Below the pieces are notes generated by a model. It had not been told where the DNA came from. It searched no databases and saw only the letters and a program-made list of their open reading frames with translations. From Roseiarcus sp043739325 (GTDB lineage: Bacteria > Pseudomonadota > Alphaproteobacteria > Rhizobiales > Beijerinckiaceae), in NCBI GenBank assembly GCA_043739325.1, contig JAYUFK010000398.1:1-20897 (forward strand): 20,897 nt of DNA, read 5' to 3'. Positions 1 to 7,678 of the stretch are shown here, in pieces. The first letter of the stretch is position 1; every line of letters starts with the position of its first letter. A program made the position numbers and the translations under genes.

Positions 1-482
1 TCCGCGGCTTCCACTCGGCTTCGCTGCGCCTACGCGACGAAGGCGCGACGGTGGAGCTGCTTAAATTCATGGGCTACGAGCAAATAGCTGCCGAAGAGGG
101 CGTCAAGCGCTTGGCCATCAAGGGCGGCAACGGCGCCGATTTCATCGATGTCGAAACGCTGCCCAACATCGCCCATGCGCGGCAGGGCGCCGGCTCGGTG
201 CACCACATCGCTTTTTCCGTCGAGAACCGCGAAAAGCAGCTCGAAGTCCGCAAGGCGCTGCTGGATACCGGCACTATGGTGACGCCGGTGATCGACCGCG
301 ACTACTTCTGGGCGATCTATTTCCGGACCCCTGGCGGCGTGCTGTTCGAGATCGCCACCAACGAACCCGGCTTCAATCGCGACGAGGACACGGCGCATCT
401 GGGCGAAGCGCTGAAATTGCCCAAGCAGCACGAACATTTGCGCGCGCGTCTTGAGAAGTCGCTGGCGCCGGTCGCGGACTGA
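1..482 (+). CDS. VOC-family ring-cleaving dioxygenase, C-terminal part (5' end outside window)
   Basis: The frame is open from the window edge (first full codon at base 3) to TGA at 480-482, so this is the 3' portion of a longer gene. The protein resembles the second half of the glyoxalase/bleomycin-resistance/dioxygenase fold found in MhqO/PcpA-like ring-cleaving dioxygenases (usually about 310 residues), which open hydroquinone- or catechol-type rings with a mononuclear metal. The SVHHIAF strand carries the expected metal-binding His, and GGVLFEIATNEPGF carries the expected Glu. The tail after NEPGF (FNRDED, then LPKQHEHLR) is also typical of the group. The substrate cannot be read from this portion, and a glyoxalase-like lyase is the alternative. 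A GTG at 51 lies inside the domain and is not the true start. Confidence 0.8.
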   Translation, partial: RGFHSASLRLRDEGATVELLKFMGYEQIAAEEGVKRLAIKGGNGADFIDVETLPNIAHARQGAGSVHHIAFSVENREKQLEVRKALLDTGTMVTPVIDRDYFWAIYFRTPGGVLFEIATNEPGFNRDEDTAHLGEALKLPKQHEHLRARLEKSLAPVAD

Positions 483-607
483 GCGAGCGAGCTGTTGCGA
501 TAGCTTCTCGTTGAGTAACCGTCGCGCCTCGGTGTTGGGCGCGCCGAAGAAGCGCGTGTCTAGACGCGGAGGGTTTCTGGAGACTGCAATCCTCAGGCGG
601 CGTAGCC

Positions 608-1387
608 CTAACTTTCGCTCCCCCCAAACAACCCTCCCAGCAATCCGCCCACAGCGCCGATCGTCGCGCCGGTCGCGAGCGTGCCGGCGGTGGAATTGGC
701 GCCGCTATCGCCGCCGCGCCGCGGCATGTAGCGGCCGATTTCTTCGGCGAGATTGATGATCGGCATGCTTTGCAGCCAGATGTGGCCGGGGCCGGTGAGG
801 GTCGCGAGAAACAGGCTTTCGCCGCCGAACAGGATGTTCTTAAAACCCTGGATCATCTGGATGTCGAAGCCAACTGACGGTTCGAACACGCCGACGTGAC
901 CGGCGTGGACGAGCAGGCGCTCGCCCGGCGCTAGATCGCGCTCGACGAGTTCGCCCGAGAGATCGAGCCAGACAACGCCGGGTCCGGTGACCTTCTGCAG
1001 GATGAAACCGTCGCCGCCAAAGAAGCCCGCGCCCATCTTCTTTTGCCACGCCAGTTCCAGCGTGACGGATTTCTGCGCGACGAGAAATGTTTCTTTGCGG
1101 CAAACCAGCGATTGACCCGGCTGCAATTGCGCCGCGACTATCGTGCCGGGAAAGCGCGGCGCGAACGCGACGTGGCCGGCGCCCTGCGCGGTGAAGTCGG
1201 TGATGAAGAACGAACCGCCTGCGAATGAACGCTTCAGTCCGGCAAAAAAGCCGCCGCCTGTATGAGTGTCCATTTTGACCTTGTCGTTCATCCACGCCAT
1301 CGTGTTGGTCTGGCTGTAGACGGTTTCGCCCGGCGTCAGATCGATCGCCACCGTCTGCATGATCGTGCCGTTGATCGCGTACTGCAT
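608..1387 (-). CDS. TIGR00266 / AIM24 family protein
   Basis: This 259-residue protein matches the TIGR00266 (AIM24-like) family: beta-rich, tryptophan-RNA-binding-attenuator-like fold, no established enzymatic role. Recognisable segments are the N-terminal GETVYSQTNTMAWM stretch, GGGFFAGLKRSFAGGSFF (about residues 44-61), the PG-rich turns near 89-92 and 154-156, and IQMIQGFKNILFGGE near 177-190. The family tail after RYMPRR is Gly/Ala-rich and ends in a GLLGGLFGG run, which could be flexible or membrane-interacting. I chose the ATG at 1387 because a G-rich Shine-Dalgarno-like stretch (TTTGGGGGGCG) lies just upstream. A longer in-frame reading to 1426 adds 13 residues without family character. 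The gene is divergent from the ankyrin gene at 1483. Function is unknown. Confidence 0.85.
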   Translation of the reverse strand: MQYAINGTIMQTVAIDLTPGETVYSQTNTMAWMNDKVKMDTHTGGGFFAGLKRSFAGGSFFITDFTAQGAGHVAFAPRFPGTIVAAQLQPGQSLVCRKETFLVAQKSVTLELAWQKKMGAGFFGGDGFILQKVTGPGVVWLDLSGELVERDLAPGERLLVHAGHVGVFEPSVGFDIQMIQGFKNILFGGESLFLATLTGPGHIWLQSMPIINLAEEIGRYMPRRGGDSGANSTAGTLATGATIGAVGGLLGGLFGGSES

Positions 1388-1482
1388 GTTTCGCCCCCCA
1401 AACGACGCGCGAGTCGCGCAGCCCATTATGTGGAAAAGCGTGGGCTCTGGCGATACGCGCAGCGATCGATTAAGATAGGCGG

Positions 1483-2391
1483 ATGATCACAATCCTTCGA
1501 TTTTCCCGCAAGTTCTCGTGGATCTGCGCCGCGGCGTGGGCAATCAGCGCTGCGTCCGCGCATGGCGCGTTCGCCGCGGCGACCGCCGCAAACGAGCGCC
1601 CCTGCATGACCCTGACGCAAAAGGCGGCCGCGCTCCGCGCGCAGGATATTTATCAGGCCAACGCCCTGCTGATTTCGGCGGCGCGCGCCGGCTGCAACGA
1701 TCTGGCTAAGCACATGTTCGATCTTGGCGCGGTCATCGAGGGGCGCGACCGCTTTGGCGCGACGGCGCTGTCGCGCGCCGCCGAAGCGGGGCAGGACGCG
1801 ATGGTGACATTCCTGCTCGACGAAAAGGCCGACATCAACGTGCGCGCCGTGTCGGGCTCGACGCCGCTGTTTCTGGCGGCTGAGAATGGGCGCAATTCAA
1901 CCGTTGAGTTGCTGCTGGCGCATAAGGCCGATCCGAATCTTCCCGGCCGCGGCGGCCTGCGTCCGCTTGCCGCCGCCGCGTTCAACGGCGGGACCAGGAT
2001 GGTCGAAGCGCTCCTCGCCGCAAACGCCGACGCCAACGCCGTCGACGACAGCGGCAAGGCGGCGATCCTCTATGCCGCCGCGAAAGGCTATGGCGATGTC
2101 GTGCGCCGGCTTGCTGAAGCGGGCGTCGATCTCAATCGCAAATACGATCATGGGCTGACTGTGCTGATGTGGACCGCCGGCTATGCCGACGAAGCCGGCG
2201 TCGAAGACATCAAGGATGTGCTGGGATTTCTGCTCGACCAACATGTCGCGCTGAATGAGAGGGAGGACCGCGGATTAAGCGCGCTCGCCATCGCGCGCGC
2301 CCTCAAACACGAGGAAATCGCCGGTATGCTGGCGGCCCATGGCGCGATGGACAAAGCCGCTTTGCTCGCGCCTCAGAGCCCGGCCAAATAG
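1483..2391 (+). CDS. exported ankyrin-repeat protein
   Basis: The protein has 302 residues. Residues 1-33 form a signal peptide (basic start, hydrophobic core, AxA-type cleavage near AFAA). The mature part is a stack of about six ankyrin repeats. Clear units begin near residues 91 (GATALSRAAEAGQDAMVTFLL), 125 (GSTPLFLAAENGRNSTVELLL), 158 (GLRPLAAAAFNGG), 191 (GKAAILYAAAKGYGDVV), 224 (GLTVLMWTAGYADE, with a longer insert) and 264 (GLSALAIARALKHEEIAGML). Ankyrin stacks bind other proteins; the partner is not visible. The export signal suggests a periplasmic or secreted scaffold. ATG at 1483 follows a purine-rich AGGCGG. The 3' end overlaps the convergent cytochrome gene by 19 bases. Confidence 0.88.
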   Translation: MITILRFSRKFSWICAAAWAISAASAHGAFAAATAANERPCMTLTQKAAALRAQDIYQANALLISAARAGCNDLAKHMFDLGAVIEGRDRFGATALSRAAEAGQDAMVTFLLDEKADINVRAVSGSTPLFLAAENGRNSTVELLLAHKADPNLPGRGGLRPLAAAAFNGGTRMVEALLAANADANAVDDSGKAAILYAAAKGYGDVVRRLAEAGVDLNRKYDHGLTVLMWTAGYADEAGVEDIKDVLGFLLDQHVALNEREDRGLSALAIARALKHEEIAGMLAAHGAMDKAALLAPQSPAK

Positions 2392-2933
2392 GCCGCCATC
2401 GCCTTCAACTGATCTTCGCTCGCTGCATTCATCAGGTCGGTCATGCCCGGATTGTTGCCGCGCGTCTTGTTGCGAAAATCCAGCATCGTCTTGATGAGAT
2501 AGTCGTGCTGCTGGCCGCCGGTGCGCGGCACTGAGGCGTCGCCCTGGTAATGGTCGAGGTGGCAGCTCGTGCAGACGATCTCCGCGTCGATCTGCCTGGC
2601 GATCTTTGTGTCGGCCGCGCTGGAGGGAGGCTGTTTCAGGCTGGGCCACGGCTTGGCGGCGAAATATTCGGCCAGCGGCAGCAGGTCTTCTTTCGACAGC
2701 GATTCAGCGACCGGCGACATGCGCTCGTCCTTGCGCGCGCCCTTCTGGAAGTCGCGCAATTGCAGATAGAGATAGCCGGCGTTCTGACCCCAGATGCCGG
2801 GAATAACGCTCTCGATTGGCGTCCCGCTTTCGCCATGACAGGCCGTGCAGAGCTGGGCCTTCTCCTCGATCGACTGGGCATATGCGGCGGGGCAGGCGAG
2901 CAACAGCAGGGCGGCGGCGATTGGGCGAAGCAT
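2373..2933 (-). CDS. di-heme c-type cytochrome (cytochrome c4-like)
   Basis: A 186-residue exported protein with a signal peptide (residues 1-20, cleavage after AYAQ or nearby) and two heme c attachment motifs: CTACH at 29-33 and CTSCH at 121-125. Met72 (ERMSP) and Met164 (NPGMTDLM) are plausible axial ligands in the two domains. The two-domain layout fits cytochrome c4/c553-type electron carriers in the periplasm. It lies immediately downstream of the PQQ alcohol dehydrogenase on the same strand, so the simplest role is accepting electrons from that enzyme; this is inference. The start is ambiguous: ATG at 2933 gives a clean signal peptide and has GGA seven bases upstream, while ATG at 2945 adds MELS and would use the terminator stem as its ribosome site. 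I prefer 2933. Confidence 0.85.
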   Translation of the reverse strand: MLRPIAAALLLLACPAAYAQSIEEKAQLCTACHGESGTPIESVIPGIWGQNAGYLYLQLRDFQKGARKDERMSPVAESLSKEDLLPLAEYFAAKPWPSLKQPPSSAADTKIARQIDAEIVCTSCHLDHYQGDASVPRTGGQQHDYLIKTMLDFRNKTRGNNPGMTDLMNAASEDQLKAMAAYLAGL

Positions 2934-2945
2934 TGAAAGTTCCAT

Positions 2946-2984
2946 AAAAAAAACCCTTCCCCCCGCACGCGCGAGGGGAAGGGG
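2946..2984 (-). terminator. intrinsic terminator between PQQ dehydrogenase and cytochrome genes
   Basis: On the minus strand a perfect 9-bp stem (CCCTTCCCC, 2983-2975, with GGGGAAGGG, 2962-2954) encloses a 12-base loop and is followed by eight T residues (2953-2946). It starts about 16 bases after the PQQ dehydrogenase stop. The T-tract directly abuts the ATG at 2945, so the cytochrome gene would be expressed by read-through or by a promoter inside this element. Confidence 0.9.
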
Positions 2985-3000
2985 CCGGATTAAATTCAGT

Positions 3001-4722
3001 TTATTGCACAGTGAAGGCGATGATGCTGTTGCCGCGCTTGGAGTTGATCTGGACGTTGCCGCCTGCACCAACCACGACGTATTCCTGCCCGCCGACCGAA
3101 TAGGCCGAAGGAGGCGCATTGACGCCGGCGCCGGCCTGGAAGTCCCAGAGCATCTTGCCATTGGACGAATCCAGGGCCTCGAACCGGCCATTGGCTTCGC
3201 CCGTAAACAACAGACCGCCGGCCGTCGCCAGCGAACCGCCGATCATTGGCTCGGGCGTCTTCACCTGCCAGGCGATCTTGCCGGTGTTGTAATCGACCGC
3301 GGTGACGTTGCCGCCGACCGCCTCGCCGGGTATCCCCTTGAATGCGCCGCCCAGCCACAGTTTGCCGCCCGGATACGGGCTCGTTTCAACCTGATAGGTC
3401 ATCGGCTGATGCAGGTTGATCGCGTAGGAATAGCCGAGCCGCGGGTCGGTGGCGATCGGCGACCATTCGACGCCGCCGTTGGCGCCCGGCAACATGCGCG
3501 CGCCTTCCTTGGTCGGCAGCGTCCACATGTTTTCCTGCGGCACCATCGCGTCGGAGAAGCGGATCAGGCTGCAATCCTTGCGATCATGCACGTAGACATG
3601 GCCGGTCTTGCCAGCGTGCAGGACGGCGGGAATGACCTTGCCGTTCTTGTCCTTCGCGTCGACCAGCACTGTCGGGCTGACCGAGTCGAGATCCCATACG
3701 TCATGGGCGATATACTGGAAGTGGCAGACGTATTTGCCGGTGTCGAGGTCGAGCGAGACCAGCGAGTCGGTGTAGAGATTGTCGCCGGGGCGGATCGCGC
3801 CGTCGAGATCGGGCGAGGGGTTGCCGACGACGAAGTAAATGCGGTTGGCCTTGAGATCGACCGACGGGTTCTGCCAGACGCCGCCGCCCAAGGTCTTGTA
3901 GGGGTCGCCGTTCTTGGCGTAGGCGGCCTTTTCCGCGTCGATGTCGCGATGCATGTCTCGCCCGGTCGCGTCCTTGGTCGCCCAGACGCCGGAGGAGTTT
4001 TCAGGAACCGTGTCGAACGTCCAGATCAGCTTACCGTCCTTGGCGTCATAGGCCTTGACGAAACCGCGGATGCCGTATTCGCCGCCGTTCGTGCCGATCA
4101 GGATTTTGCCTTTGACGGCGGTGGGCGCCATGGTTTCGCTGTAACCGGCTTCGGGATCGGCGATCTGCTGGCTCCAGACGACGGCGCCGGTCTTGGCGTC
4201 GAGCGCCGTCATCTTCGCATCGAGCGTCGCGACATAGACCTTGTCGTCATAGACCGCGACGCCGCGATTGTTGGGGCCGCAGCAATAGGTCGTGACCGGG
4301 CCCAGTTTGGGCTTGTAATGCCAGATTTCCGCGCCAGTCTTGGCGTCGAGCGCGTAGACGTGGCTGAACGAGGTCGTCACGAACATCACGCCGTTGACGA
4401 CGATCGGCGAGGTCTCGAGCGATTCCTTGACTTCGGTCTGGAAGATCCACGCGGGATGCAGATGTCCGACGTTGCCCTTGTTGATCTTGGCGCCCGGATA
4501 GAAGCGGGTCTGATCGTAGTTGCCATTGGTGTGCAGGAAATTCGCCGAGTCTTTCGCGGCGCCGTCGAGCATAACCTGTGACACCGGCGTCACCGCCGCC
4601 GTCTTCGCCATGGCCATCGAGGCCGCGTTCTTTACTTCTTCGGCGCTGGCCGCGCCAACGAGGCCGAACGATCCGATTAACGCGGCTCCCAGCAATAATC
4701 CATGCTTCATCTGCTTAGACAT
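3001..4722 (-). CDS. PQQ-dependent alcohol dehydrogenase, lanthanide-type signature
   Basis: A 573-residue periplasmic quinoprotein with a signal peptide (about 1-27, AASA-E) and an eight-bladed beta-propeller with many W-motif repeats (for example DAKTGAEIW, DAKTGAVVW, NTGKIAWQ). It oxidises alcohols and passes electrons through PQQ to a cytochrome c. Visible active-site features are the vicinal disulfide Cys147-Cys148, metal ligands Glu215 (NGGEYGIRG) and Asn301 (GNPSPD), and catalytic Asp344 in WDLD. Asp346 follows two residues later; in known enzymes this extra Asp marks lanthanide-dependent forms (XoxF, ExaF, PedH), whereas MxaF has Ala there. Spacing between these residues matches methanol dehydrogenases, but the surrounding sequence is not XoxF itself, so the substrate is open. 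ATG at 4722 has GGAGGG seven bases upstream. A cytochrome gene follows. Confidence 0.92.
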   Translation of the reverse strand: MSKQMKHGLLLGAALIGSFGLVGAASAEEVKNAASMAMAKTAAVTPVSQVMLDGAAKDSANFLHTNGNYDQTRFYPGAKINKGNVGHLHPAWIFQTEVKESLETSPIVVNGVMFVTTSFSHVYALDAKTGAEIWHYKPKLGPVTTYCCGPNNRGVAVYDDKVYVATLDAKMTALDAKTGAVVWSQQIADPEAGYSETMAPTAVKGKILIGTNGGEYGIRGFVKAYDAKDGKLIWTFDTVPENSSGVWATKDATGRDMHRDIDAEKAAYAKNGDPYKTLGGGVWQNPSVDLKANRIYFVVGNPSPDLDGAIRPGDNLYTDSLVSLDLDTGKYVCHFQYIAHDVWDLDSVSPTVLVDAKDKNGKVIPAVLHAGKTGHVYVHDRKDCSLIRFSDAMVPQENMWTLPTKEGARMLPGANGGVEWSPIATDPRLGYSYAINLHQPMTYQVETSPYPGGKLWLGGAFKGIPGEAVGGNVTAVDYNTGKIAWQVKTPEPMIGGSLATAGGLLFTGEANGRFEALDSSNGKMLWDFQAGAGVNAPPSAYSVGGQEYVVVGAGGNVQINSKRGNSIIAFTVQ

Positions 4723-4739
4723 TGGACTTCCCTCCCATT

Positions 4740-4758
4740 TATGCAGTTACCTTGCATA
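4740..4758 (-). promoter_or_regulatory. perfect inverted repeat upstream of the PQQ dehydrogenase
   Basis: TATGCA-N7-TGCATA, both arms perfect, centred 27 bases upstream of the dehydrogenase ATG and just before its ribosome-binding site. Symmetry and position fit an operator for a dimeric regulator; no specific regulator is recognised. Confidence 0.4.
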
Positions 4759-4840
4759 GATTCCAGGCTGGTGTCACGCAACATTGTGCCGCGATTTTTC
4801 CCGCGATGCGGCGCCGTACCGCGCCGTCCGGGGGTTGGGC

Positions 4841-7117
4841 TCACCCCGCCGCCTCCACCGCCGCGATCGCCGTCATATTGACAATCCCCCGCGCCGTAAC
4901 CGACGGCGTCAGGATATGCGCGGGCTTGGCGGGGCCGATCAGGATCGGGCCGACGGGCAGGGCGCCGGCGATGACGCGGGTAAGTTGCAGCGCCGTATTG
5001 CCGGCATCGAGATTGGGAAAGATCAACACGTTGGCCTCGCCGTTGAGGCGCGAATTGGTCACGACACGCGCGCGGGCGATAGGCAGCAAGGCCGAGTCGG
5101 CCTGCATTTCGCCGTCGGCTTCGAGATCGGGCGCGCGCTCGCGGATGAGTTCCAATGCTCGCCGCATTTTCAGCGCCGAGGGCGTGTCAGCCGAGCCGAA
5201 ATCCGAGTGGCTGATGAGCGCGATCTTCGGTGTGATGCCAAAACGCCGGACGTGCTGAGCGCAGGCAATCGCCATTTCGGCGATCTCGTCGGCGTTGGGA
5301 TCGTAGCGCACATGGGTGTCGGCGAGAAAGAACGCGCCGGTCGAGGCGATTACCAACGATAAGGCGGCGAAGTCATGCGCGCCCGGCGCGAGGCCGATGA
5401 TGTCCTTGATGTGTTTGAGCCGCGACTGGAAACGCCCGTCGAGGCCGCAGATCAGCGCATCCGCATCGCCGCGATGCACGGCGAGCGCGCCGATGACTGT
5501 GGTGCTCGTGCGCACGACAGTGCGGGCGGCGGCCGGAGTGACGCCCTTGCGCCCGGCGACTTCGAGATAGGTCGAGACATAATCGCGGTAGCGCGGATCG
5601 TCCTCGGGATCGACGATCTCGAAATCGCGTCCCGCGACCATCGTCAGTCCAAAGCGCTTGATGCGCTCCTTGATGACATTGGGACGCCCGATCAGGATCG
5701 GCCGCGCGATGCCTTCCTCCAGCACGACCTGCGTTGCGCGCAGCACGCGCTCGTCCTCGCCCTCGGAATAGATGACGCGCTTCATCGATTCCTTCGCCTT
5801 GGCGAAGATCGGCTTCATGATGAAGCCGGACTTGAAGACGAACCGGCTGAGCTGATCGCCATAGGCGGTAAAATCGGCAATCGGGCGGCGAGCGACGCCG
5901 CTATCCATCGCAGCCTTCGCGACGGCGGGCGCGATGCGCAACATCAGGCGCGGATCGAACGGGCTCGGGATCAACGACGAGCGCCCGAATGGCGCCGCCT
6001 CGCCGCCATAGGCGCGCGCGACGACTTCGCTTGGCGTTTCGCGCGCCAATGCGGCGATGGCTTTGACCGCGGCGACTTTCATCGCCTCGTCGATCGTCGT
6101 CGCGCCGACATCGAGCGCGCCGCGAAAAATGTAGGGAAAGCACAGGACATTGTTGACCTGGTTGGGATAGTCGGAGCGTCCGGTGCAGATCATCGCGTCG
6201 GGCCGTTCCGCGATCGCCAGTTCCGGCATGATCTCCGGCGTCGGATTGGCCAGCGCGAGGATCAGCGGATCGCGCGCCATGCGCTTGAGCAGTTCGGGTT
6301 TCAGAACGCCGGCAGCGGACAGGCCGAGGAAAATATCGGCGCCGTCGATGACTTCGGCGAGGCTGCGCGCTGCCGTTTGTTGCGCATAGACCGCCTTCCA
6401 GCGATCCATCAATTTCTCGCGGCCGACATAGACGACGCCTTCGAGATCGGTGACGAAAATGTTTTCGCGACGCGCGCCGAGCGAGACGAGAAGGTTGAGC
6501 GAGGCGAGCGCCGCGGCGCCGGCGCCCGACGCGACGATCTTCACGTCCGCGATTTTCTTGCCCGTCAGCTCCAACGCGTTCGTCACCGCGGCGCAGACGA
6601 TGATCGCGGTGCCGTGCTGATCGTCGTGGAACACGGGAATGCCCATGCGGGCCTTCGCCTTTTCCTCGACCTCGAAGCACTCCGGACCCTTGATGTCCTC
6701 CAGATTGATGCCGCCGAACGTCGGCTCGAGCGCGACGATGATGTCGACGAGCTTGTCGACATCGTTTTGCGCGACCTCGATGTCGAACACATCGATGCCG
6801 GCGAATTTCTTGAACAGAACCGCCTTGCCTTCCATCACCGGCTTGGACGCGAGCGGGCCGATGGCGCCAAGACCAAGCACCGCCGTGCCGTTGGTCAGCA
6901 CAGCGACAAGATTCTGGCGGATCGTCAGCGTCGCCGCTTCGTCGGGATTGGCGGCGATGGCTTCGCAGGCGAAGGCGACGCCGGGCGAATAGGCGAGCGC
7001 GAGATCGCGCTGATTGCCCAGCGGCTTGGTGGCGACCACTTCCAGCTTGCCGGGGCGCGGCTCGCGATGAAAATGCAGCGCATCGGACTTGAGGTCGGCT
7101 GAATGATCGCGGGCCAT
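4841..7117 (-). CDS. maeB: NADP-dependent malic enzyme, bifunctional MaeB type
   Basis: A 758-residue cytoplasmic enzyme that decarboxylates malate to pyruvate with reduction of NAD(P), linking the TCA cycle to pyruvate and NADPH supply. The N-terminal malic enzyme half (about 1-430) shows AYSPGV (Tyr43), NLEDIK with metal ligands Glu140/Asp141, HDDQHGTA (164-171), a GAGAAALA dinucleotide-binding loop (198-205) and GRSDYPNQVNNVLCFPYIFR near 313-332. The C-terminal half (about 446-755) is a phosphotransacetylase-like domain (RVIYSEGEDERVLRA onward) which in MaeB proteins is regulatory, responding to acetyl-CoA, rather than catalytic. Length matches the family. ATG at 7117 follows AGGA. It lies 118 bases upstream of the PQQ dehydrogenase on the same strand, with separate promoter signals likely. 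Confidence 0.96.
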   Translation of the reverse strand: MARDHSADLKSDALHFHREPRPGKLEVVATKPLGNQRDLALAYSPGVAFACEAIAANPDEAATLTIRQNLVAVLTNGTAVLGLGAIGPLASKPVMEGKAVLFKKFAGIDVFDIEVAQNDVDKLVDIIVALEPTFGGINLEDIKGPECFEVEEKAKARMGIPVFHDDQHGTAIIVCAAVTNALELTGKKIADVKIVASGAGAAALASLNLLVSLGARRENIFVTDLEGVVYVGREKLMDRWKAVYAQQTAARSLAEVIDGADIFLGLSAAGVLKPELLKRMARDPLILALANPTPEIMPELAIAERPDAMICTGRSDYPNQVNNVLCFPYIFRGALDVGATTIDEAMKVAAVKAIAALARETPSEVVARAYGGEAAPFGRSSLIPSPFDPRLMLRIAPAVAKAAMDSGVARRPIADFTAYGDQLSRFVFKSGFIMKPIFAKAKESMKRVIYSEGEDERVLRATQVVLEEGIARPILIGRPNVIKERIKRFGLTMVAGRDFEIVDPEDDPRYRDYVSTYLEVAGRKGVTPAAARTVVRTSTTVIGALAVHRGDADALICGLDGRFQSRLKHIKDIIGLAPGAHDFAALSLVIASTGAFFLADTHVRYDPNADEIAEMAIACAQHVRRFGITPKIALISHSDFGSADTPSALKMRRALELIRERAPDLEADGEMQADSALLPIARARVVTNSRLNGEANVLIFPNLDAGNTALQLTRVIAGALPVGPILIGPAKPAHILTPSVTARGIVNMTAIAAVEAAG

Positions 7118-7181
7118 AAAAGATTCCTGCTGCGGTTTTTGTCGCTATGTGGACGAAACCAATGGGCCCCCGCAAGCGGAA

Positions 7182-7257
7182 GTTCAACGGAGACGACATA
7201 TCCGCGCAGGTTCACACTTGTGACCGGCAGATGAACACGCGGTTCAATCGCAGTTCA
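7182..7257. promoter_or_regulatory. cluster of GTTCA elements in the maeB / PsiF-repeat gene divergent region
   Basis: GTTCA occurs at 7182, 7210, 7242 and 7253, and its reverse complement TGAAC at 7232. The 7232/7242 pair forms an inverted repeat with a 5-base spacer. The 7242/7253 pair is a direct repeat with 11-base periodicity, one helical turn. TCACA-CT-TGTGA at 7212-7223 adds a second small dyad. The cluster lies between two divergent genes, so a regulator-binding region is plausible but unnamed. Confidence 0.35.
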
Positions 7258-7318
7258 CATTGGTTCTGACAGGCTTCCTGTGCGTCGCCCCGTACGCATA
7301 CCGTTTCTAGGAGCAGAA

Positions 7319-7678
7319 ATGAAACATTTCACAATAGCCGCGCTCGCCCTCTGCCTCGGTCTTTCCGCCGCGCTCGCCCAGACGACGACGCCTGTGCCGG
7401 ATCCAATTCCCACCCCCGCGACTTCCCCGCCTCATACCACCGGCGGCGCGAGCGCGCAGCCAAACGGAAAAGAAGCGCATCTGCAATGCCGCAATGAAGC
7501 CATCGCCAAGGGCCTGAAGGGACCGGCGCGCAAGGCCGACGTCCAGGGTTGCTTCGCCAAGGCGCGGCCCGATCTGGCCGCCGCGCAGCAATGCCGCGAG
7601 CAAGCCAAAGCCGAGGGCCTCGCCGACAAGGAACTCAGGGCCTTCGTCAAGCAGTGCAAGACCGGCGCGCCGCAATAG
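7319..7678 (+). CDS. secreted protein with two PsiF repeats
   Basis: A 119-residue protein with a signal peptide (1-20, ALA-Q), a Pro/Thr-rich linker (21-50) and two PsiF-type repeats. Each repeat is a 22-residue unit bounded by cysteines: Cys57 to Cys78 and Cys92 to Cys113, with Ala at repeat position 5 and Gly-Leu at positions 9-10 in both. The repeat is named after phosphate-starvation-inducible PsiF of enterobacteria; its biochemical function is not established. The paired cysteines probably form intra-repeat disulfides in the periplasm. ATG at 7319 has AGGAG at 7310-7314. A longer GTG reading from 7280 would bury the signal peptide and is rejected. I see no convincing Pho box upstream. 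Confidence 0.82.
   Translation: MKHFTIAALALCLGLSAALAQTTTPVPDPIPTPATSPPHTTGGASAQPNGKEAHLQCRNEAIAKGLKGPARKADVQGCFAKARPDLAAAQQCREQAKAEGLADKELRAFVKQCKTGAPQ

Noticed and set aside
483..607. Protein-like minus-strand reading (RLDTRFFGAPNTEARRLLNE) between the first two genes
   Set aside because: No start or domain is recognisable and the frame continues into antisense of the dioxygenase; it could be a remnant but I cannot support it.
2845..4581. Very long open frame on the plus strand opposite the PQQ dehydrogenase
   Set aside because: It is the antisense of an unmistakable quinoprotein gene; composition is Arg/Asp/Val-rich with no domain, as expected of a GC-rich shadow frame.
4777..4791. Sigma-54-like sequence GGCAC-N4-TTGC on the minus strand upstream of the PQQ dehydrogenase
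   Set aside because: The GG and GC elements are one base too close for a -24/-12 promoter.
5375..7102. Very long open frame on the plus strand opposite maeB
   Set aside because: Antisense shadow of malic enzyme with no recognisable domain and extreme Arg/Asp content.
7266..7284. Possible Pho box (CTGAC and CTGTG) before the PsiF-repeat gene
   Set aside because: The half-sites are 12 bases apart instead of 11 and both match CTGTCAT poorly.
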